Source: Actinomycetes bacterium
GTDB lineage: Bacteria; Actinomycetota; Acidimicrobiia; Acidimicrobiales; Palsa-688
Length of the DNA: 13,280 bases
Assembly (NCBI GenBank): GCA_021827285.1
Contig: JAKAWM010000023.1
Coordinates: forward strand, 1-13,280
Direction: 5' to 3'
The notes beneath the pieces were generated by a model. The model was given only the letters and a program-made list of their open reading frames with translations. It was not told where the DNA came from and did not search any database. The translations under genes and the position numbers were made by a program. Positions 6,872 through 10,739 of the stretch are shown here, piece after piece (the first letter of the stretch is position 1; each line of letters starts with the position of its first letter).

Positions 6872-7756
6872 GTGGGAGTGAAGGCACACGAAGCGGACAT
6901 CGCGCTGGAGCTGCACGCCCAATTGGGCGAAGGTCCGGTATGGGACGAGCGTGCGCAGCGGCTGTTCTTTGTGGACATCATGGGCCAGCGCGTCCACTCC
7001 TTTGAACCCACGACTGGCCAGCACCAAAACTTCGAGGTTGGCAGGCCAGTGGGCTGCGTGGTGCTCCGGGAGGATGGAGGCCTGGTCCTGGCCGCCCACG
7101 ACGGCTTCTTTCTCGCCAACCGGGACGGGAGCGGCCTGAAGTCTTTCGGAGATGTCGAAATAGACGGGGCCCGGGTGCGTTTCAACGATGGAAAAGTCTG
7201 CCCGCGGGGCCGGCTGTTGGCGGGCACGATGGACTGGACCAAGCAACAGCCCGTTGGCGCCCTCTACATTCTGCGTGGCGATGGAGGCGTATCCGTGCTC
7301 CTCGAGGACATTACTATTTCCAACGGCCTGGCATGGACGGAGGACGGCCGGACCCTCTACTACATTGACACGCCGCGTCAGCAGATCGATGCCTTCGATT
7401 TCGACCTCGAAACAGGCGCGATTTCCAATCGCCGGCCGATCGCCAGCTTCACGGGTGTCGCCCCGGACGGGATGGCTATCGACAGCGAAGGGTGCCTTTG
7501 GGTCGCCTGCTGGGGCGGCTACCGGGTGGAGCGCATCGACCCCGGTACGGGCCGGGCACTGGAGACCGTCCGGGTGCCGGCCCGTCAGGTCTCAAGCGTG
7601 GCCTTCGGCGGGCCAGGTTTGGACGAGATGTACATAACCACCGCATGGGATGACCTCACCCCTGAACAGCGAGCCGGTGACCCCCACGCAGGCGACCTGT
7701 TCGTTGCCCACCCTGGTGTCAGCGGTCCTCCGGCCTACCGTTTCAAGATGACCTGA
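6872..7756 (+). CDS. SMP-30/gluconolactonase/regucalcin-family sugar lactonase
   Basis: A six-bladed beta-propeller hydrolase that typically opens aldonolactones to aldonic acids using one divalent metal. The 294-residue length is normal. Metal and active-site residues occur in the usual order: Glu20 (LGEGPVWD), Arg101/Asn105/Asp106 (ARVRFNDGKVCPRGRLLAGTM), Asn151 (ISNGLAW) and Asp199 (APDGMAID). The GTG at 6872 starts 19 residues before the first metal ligand, as expected, and lies 6 bases after TAGGAT. It is 41 bases downstream of the flavoprotein gene on the same strand and probably has its own promoter. The sugar lactone substrate cannot be identified. The aldonate product class would suit the dehydratase at the start of the window, though the two are more than 5 kb apart. 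Confidence 0.94.
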   Translation: MGVKAHEADIALELHAQLGEGPVWDERAQRLFFVDIMGQRVHSFEPTTGQHQNFEVGRPVGCVVLREDGGLVLAAHDGFFLANRDGSGLKSFGDVEIDGARVRFNDGKVCPRGRLLAGTMDWTKQQPVGALYILRGDGGVSVLLEDITISNGLAWTEDGRTLYYIDTPRQQIDAFDFDLETGAISNRRPIASFTGVAPDGMAIDSEGCLWVACWGGYRVERIDPGTGRALETVRVPARQVSSVAFGGPGLDEMYITTAWDDLTPEQRAGDPHAGDLFVAHPGVSGPPAYRFKMT

Positions 7757-7768
7757 GAGCAAGTCGGG

Positions 7769-8641
7769 CTAGACCATCCGCTCCCCGGTGGCGGCCAGAA
7801 AACGCACTCCGCTTGTCCCGAGACGCTGCTGCATGACAGTTATCGCCTCCGGGTTGTCATCGACCAGGACGAACCGGCGCCCCAGTTGGCGAGCGACCGC
7901 ACCCGTGGTGCCGCTCCCGGCGAAGAAGTCCAATACCCAGGCGCCGGGGCTCGAGGAGGCCAGGACGACACGGCGAAGGATCCCTTCGGGCTTCTGGCTG
8001 GGGTAGCCCGTCTTTTCGCGGCCGTTTGTGGGCACGATGGTGTGCCACCACACATCTGTCGGGGACTTGCCGCGCCGGGCCTTTTCCGGCGTCACCAAGC
8101 CGGGTGCCATGTACGGGATGCGTTCCACAGCGTCCCGGTCGAAATGGTAATGGGTGGGGTTCCGGACATAGACGAGGATCGAATCGTGCTTGGCCGGCCA
8201 TCGGTGCTTCGGCCGCCCCCCATAGTCATAAGCCCAGATGACCTCGTTCAAGAAACAGCGCCGCCCGAAGATCTGATCGAGAAGGACCTTGCAGTAGTGG
8301 GCCTCTCGGTAATCGATATGAAAATACAGGGTGCCGTCCTGCCTTAGGAGGCGGCGGGTTTCCTCGAGGCGTGGCCCGATAAAGCCGAGATAATCGTCGA
8401 ACTCGTCTTGGTAAGTCTGCTCTCCCACTACCGCCGTCACGTAGCGACGCCCACCGAACCCAACACGATCGCCGTTGTCTGACCTTTGGGTTTTGAGAGT
8501 GAGGCGACGCTGGGCTCTGCCTGTATTGAACGGTGGGTCTATGTAGATCAGCTGGAAGGACTCGTCGGGGAGCTTGGGCAGCACCTCAGCGTTGTCGCCT
8601 AGGACGACGTAGTCCTCGCCCCCGTCTCCTAGGTCGAACAT
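7769..8641 (-). CDS. Orphan site-specific DNA methyltransferase (N6-adenine/N4-cytosine, beta-type motif order)
   Basis: Methylates an amino group of adenine or cytosine in a specific DNA sequence. The 290-residue protein begins at the ATG at 8641, after a strong Shine-Dalgarno. Catalytic motif IV, DPPFNTG (35-41), precedes the SAM-binding motif FFAGSGTTGAVA (239-250), the order typical of beta-class enzymes. SQKPE (215-219) is the usual motif just before the SAM site. The central IDYREAHYCKVLLDQIFG, WAYDYGGRPKHRWPAKHD and TDVWWHTIV segments resemble a conserved stand-alone methyltransferase group I recall from actinobacteria. No restriction endonuclease, specificity subunit or helicase gene adjoins it, so it is probably a solitary methylase rather than part of restriction-modification. 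The recognition sequence is unknown. It converges with the lactonase gene (12-bp gap) and diverges from the WYL regulator. Confidence 0.94.
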   Translation of the reverse strand: MFDLGDGGEDYVVLGDNAEVLPKLPDESFQLIYIDPPFNTGRAQRRLTLKTQRSDNGDRVGFGGRRYVTAVVGEQTYQDEFDDYLGFIGPRLEETRRLLRQDGTLYFHIDYREAHYCKVLLDQIFGRRCFLNEVIWAYDYGGRPKHRWPAKHDSILVYVRNPTHYHFDRDAVERIPYMAPGLVTPEKARRGKSPTDVWWHTIVPTNGREKTGYPSQKPEGILRRVVLASSSPGAWVLDFFAGSGTTGAVARQLGRRFVLVDDNPEAITVMQQRLGTSGVRFLAATGERMV

Positions 8642-8647
8642 TTGGGG

Positions 8648-8654
8648 CCTCCTT
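8648..8654 (-). promoter_or_regulatory. Strong ribosome-binding site of the DNA methyltransferase gene
   Basis: On the minus strand AAGGAGG lies 6 bases before the ATG at 8641, a near-perfect Shine-Dalgarno that fixes the start. It contrasts with most genes here, which lack one. Confidence 0.85.
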
Positions 8655-8769
8655 CGCCCATCCGATCCCTTCAGCCACTCCCGATCATTCCATACTGACG
8701 AGTCGCCCTCACCGGTACTTTTGCGCCGCTTCTTGGTCGTTCATGTGCAGATGGCCGGAGCACCGATCT

Positions 8770-8784
8770 GGGACTAATGGTCCC
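8770..8784. promoter_or_regulatory. Interrupted palindrome GGGAC-TAATG-GTCCC, candidate operator
   Basis: Perfect 5-bp arms flank a 5-base spacer in the 215-bp divergent region, about 73 bases before the WYL-regulator start. It resembles the mycobacterial DosR box core (GGGACTWWAGTCCC) but is one base longer. Binding by a DosR-like regulator is inference. Confidence 0.5.
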
Positions 8785-8786
8785 GC

Positions 8787-8827
8787 AGTGGCCGGGCCCT
8801 GCCAGTCACGGGCAAAGTGGCCGGGCC
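8787..8827 (+). repeat. 12-bp direct repeat in the divergent promoter region
   Basis: AGTGGCCGGGCC occurs identically at 8787-8798 and 8816-8827, 29 bases apart start to start (close to three helical turns, so on roughly the same DNA face). It lies between the palindrome and the -10-like element before the WYL regulator. Confidence 0.8.
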
Positions 8828-8847
8828 GTGTCCTATTTTCGTGACAC
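8828..8847. promoter_or_regulatory. Inverted repeat flanking a -10-like TATTTT before the WYL regulator
   Basis: GTGTC (8828-8832) and GACAC (8843-8847) flank TATTTT (8834-8839), a TAnnnT-type -10 ending 17 bases before the GTG at 8857. A protein binding the repeat would cover the promoter. Autoregulation by the downstream HTH protein is a reasonable inference. Confidence 0.45.
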
Positions 8848-8856
8848 CATGGCTTG

Positions 8857-9816
8857 GTGCGTGCCGACCGGCTAATTGCCCTTCTTCTACTGCTGCAGCG
8901 CCGTGGCCAAGTCACGGCGGCTGACGTTGCCACCGAGCTCGAGGTTTCGGAGCGCACGGCGAGGCGGGACCTCGAAGCCTTGGGCCTGGCTGGGCTGCCT
9001 GTTTACTCGGAACGGGGTAGAGGGGGAGGGTGGCGGTTGCTCGGGGGCGGGCGTACGGACCTGTCCGGGCTCTCGGGGGCCGAAGCGCGAGCCCTCTTCC
9101 TGGTTGCCGGCCCCCAGGCCCAGGCGACTCCCGAGCTGAAGACCGCCTTGCGCAAGCTGGTGCGGGCACTGCCCGAGCCGCTCCGGGCGGGGGCCGAGGG
9201 GGCGGCGTCCGCGGTGATCATAGATCCGGGTGGCTGGGGGGAGACGAGGCGGGCGTTCAGGCCACCGCACCTTGACGACCTGGAAGCAGCGCTGGCCGAT
9301 GGTACACAGGTCCGTCTTGCTTACTCCGACCGGCAGGGCAACCAAACGGTTCGGACCGTCCACCCGCTTGGTTTGGCGTTGAAGAAGTCCGTCTGGTACC
9401 TGCTCGCGGGGACGGGCGAGGGGCTGCGGACGTTTCGCGTGGGCAGGGTCGTTGCGGTCGAACGGACCAGTGATCCAGTGGTGCGCCCCGACGGCTTCGA
9501 CCTGTCCGAGGCATGGAAGCAGGTGGTCGAGCGGGTGGACGAGCTGCGACTACCGGTCGAAGTAGAGGGCCTCGCCGATCCGGAGGCCCTGGACGCCCTG
9601 AGGTGGGTGTTCGGCCGCCGGGCCTGTTTCGGCTCGCCTGGGCCCGACGGCCGTACCCCCTTCAAAGTTCGGGGCCCCTCCGTGCGGGCGCTCATCTTCG
9701 AGCTCGCCGGTCTGGGGCACTTGGTCGAAGTCGTGTCTCCCCTGGCCGCGCGCCAAGAGCTGGCGCGGCTGGGCGCGCAGCTTGTAAATACTTACGGTTT
9801 GCCGCCCGAACCTTGA
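8857..9816 (+). CDS. WYL-domain transcriptional regulator with N-terminal HTH (YafY/PafC-like)
   Basis: A 319-residue DNA-binding regulator. Residues about 1-55 form a DeoR-type winged helix-turn-helix: DRLIALLLLLQRRGQVTAAD followed by LEVSERTARRDLEAL as recognition helix, then PVYSERGRGGGWRL as wing. The WYL domain follows, with PLGLALKKSVWYLLAG carrying Trp-Tyr-Leu at 180-182 and RTFRVGRVVAVE behind it. The C-terminal part (about 225-319) matches the usual WYL C-terminal extension. WYL domains sense ligands such as nucleic acids or nucleotides; the ligand here is unknown. GTG at 8857 is preferred; a TTG one codon earlier is possible and an ATG at 8849 is out of frame. Family members control DNA-damage, phage-defence or metabolic genes. 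The divergent neighbour is a DNA methyltransferase, a possible target with no direct proof. Confidence 0.93.
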   Translation: MRADRLIALLLLLQRRGQVTAADVATELEVSERTARRDLEALGLAGLPVYSERGRGGGWRLLGGGRTDLSGLSGAEARALFLVAGPQAQATPELKTALRKLVRALPEPLRAGAEGAASAVIIDPGGWGETRRAFRPPHLDDLEAALADGTQVRLAYSDRQGNQTVRTVHPLGLALKKSVWYLLAGTGEGLRTFRVGRVVAVERTSDPVVRPDGFDLSEAWKQVVERVDELRLPVEVEGLADPEALDALRWVFGRRACFGSPGPDGRTPFKVRGPSVRALIFELAGLGHLVEVVSPLAARQELARLGAQLVNTYGLPPEP

Positions 9817-9852
9817 AGCGGGTTGAGCCCCAGAGCTGGACGGGTGCCATCA

Positions 9853-9875
9853 GGGCGGGCCTCTTGGCTCCGCCC
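9853..9875 (+). terminator. Weak GC stem-loop after the WYL regulator
   Basis: GGGCGG (9853-9858) can pair with CCGCCC (9870-9875) around an 11-base loop, 36 bases after the regulator stop. No T-run follows, so it is at best a weak terminator candidate. Confidence 0.2.
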
Positions 9876-9881
9876 CTAGTA

Positions 9882-9987
9882 GCCCCGCCCGCACCCTCGG
9901 CCCCGCCCGCCACCCCATGCCCCGCCCGTTACCCTCGGGCCCGCCCCGGTACGCTTGACTATGCCCCGCCCCGGTACGGTTGGCTAT
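9882..9987 (+). repeat. Degenerate tandem array of C-rich units, about five copies
   Basis: Units beginning GCCCCGCCC or GCCCGCCCC start at about 9882, 9900, 9919, 9939 and 9963, with lengths growing from 18 to 25 bases. The last two are the most alike: 20 of 22 bases match between 9941-9962 and 9966-9987, ending TTGACTAT and TTGGCTAT. The array fills much of the 228-bp intergenic gap 9817-10044. I see no coding sequence here. Confidence 0.75.
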
Positions 9988-9990
9988 TTC

Positions 9991-10038
9991 GGTGGGTGGA
10001 GCCGGTAGGGCTGTTTGGGTGCGTGGAGCCGGTAGGGC
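9991..10038 (+). repeat. 27-bp-period direct repeat ending at the hydrolase start; carries duplicated -10-like TAGGGC
   Basis: 9991-10011 and 10018-10038 match at 20 of 21 bases; the shared core is GTGGAGCCGGTAGGGC. In the second copy TAGGGC (10033-10038) is followed by six bases and the TTG start at 10045, the same spacing seen upstream of other genes here. The repeat may therefore duplicate a promoter or a regulator site overlapping it. Confidence 0.7.
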
Positions 10039-10044
10039 CGCGAA

Positions 10045-10653
10045 TTGAGCCGATGGGGCCTGTTGCTGGCACCCGGGGCCAGCGCCGGTAGAGACCAACC
10101 TGCCTTGGTCGAGATCGACAAGGTTGCCGTCGCCTTGGGGGGGTTCGTGAGGCGTATCGACTTCCCTTACCGGGTGGCGGGGCGGCGTGCTCCGGACCGC
10201 CCTGCCGTCTTGATCTCCACGGTTGTTGAGGAGGCGGGTTACCTGTGTGCTGAAGCCGGCCTTCTTCCCCAGAGCGTGTTCCTGGGTGGACGTTCCATGG
10301 GTGGGCGCATGTGCTCTATGGCCGTGGCGGAAGGCCTGCCGGCCGCTGGGCTCGTGCTCGTGAGCTACCCGCTCCACCCTCCCGGCAAGCCCGAACGTCC
10401 CCGTACCGAGCACTTCAGCCGCTTGGACGTCCCGTGCCTGTTCGTCTCTGGCACGCGGGACACCTTCGGCTCACCCGAAGAGCTCGACCACGCGTTGCGC
10501 TCGATCCCCGGTCCCGCCCGGGTCGACCTGGTCGAGGGCGCCGATCATGGCATGAAGGGCCGGGAAAAGCTTGTAGCGGCACTGGTGGGTCAGTGGCTCG
10601 CAGCCAACCGCCCGGCGCGAGTGGGCGTCAGCCCTCCGCAGCCCGAAAGATGA
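10045..10653 (+). CDS. Small alpha/beta hydrolase (KANL3/Tex30-like family)
   Basis: A 202-residue serine hydrolase-fold protein. Oxyanion-side motif LLLAPGASAGRDQP (6-19) starts the fold. The nucleophile elbow GGRSMGGRM places Ser84, Asp139 lies in FVSGTRDTFGSPEEL and His168 in GADHGMKG, giving an intact Ser-Asp-His triad at normal spacing. This matches the dienelactone-hydrolase-like KANL3/Tex30 group, whose substrates are mostly unknown. No signal peptide is visible, so it is probably cytoplasmic. The TTG at 10045 is the only usable start before the LLLAPGA motif: a TAG stop lies in frame at 10033-10035 and no in-frame ATG or GTG precedes the motif. There is no Shine-Dalgarno; TAGGGC six bases upstream suggests leaderless expression. 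Confidence 0.88.
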   Translation: MSRWGLLLAPGASAGRDQPALVEIDKVAVALGGFVRRIDFPYRVAGRRAPDRPAVLISTVVEEAGYLCAEAGLLPQSVFLGGRSMGGRMCSMAVAEGLPAAGLVLVSYPLHPPGKPERPRTEHFSRLDVPCLFVSGTRDTFGSPEELDHALRSIPGPARVDLVEGADHGMKGREKLVAALVGQWLAANRPARVGVSPPQPER

Positions 10654-10705
10654 CAGGTTAAGGATGTTCTTACCCGGTCCTAATCCGGCGTTGAACAGCT
10701 CCTCT

Positions 10706-10711
10706 TACGCT
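10706..10711 (+). promoter_or_regulatory. Possible -10 element for the adaptor-ABC operon
   Basis: TACGCT fits TAnnnT and would start transcription near 10718, leaving a 22-base leader that includes the Shine-Dalgarno. TTGAAC at 10691-10696 is too close (9 bases) to be its -35. Confidence 0.3.
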
Positions 10712-10725
10712 ATTGGCAGCGAAAC

Positions 10726-10732
10726 AGGGAGG
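10726..10732 (+). promoter_or_regulatory. Ribosome-binding site fixing the adaptor start
   Basis: AGGGAGG lies 7 bases before the ATG at 10740. The frame is open upstream to 10713, but this strong site sets the start at 10740. Confidence 0.85.
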
Positions 10733-10739
10733 ATGCAAG

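Noticed and set aside
8533..8844. Plus-strand open frame across the divergent promoter region
   Set aside because: It begins antisense to the DNA methyltransferase, ends just before the WYL gene, has no recognisable motif and would run through the operator-like elements.
7769..9816. A defence island (methylase plus WYL regulator)
   Set aside because: No nuclease, helicase, toxin or other effector is present, and the flanking genes are ordinary metabolic and transport genes.
9882..9987. CRISPR array or small RNA gene in the repeat-rich gap
   Set aside because: Units are degenerate and directly adjacent with no spacers, and no cas genes or stable extended RNA fold is visible.
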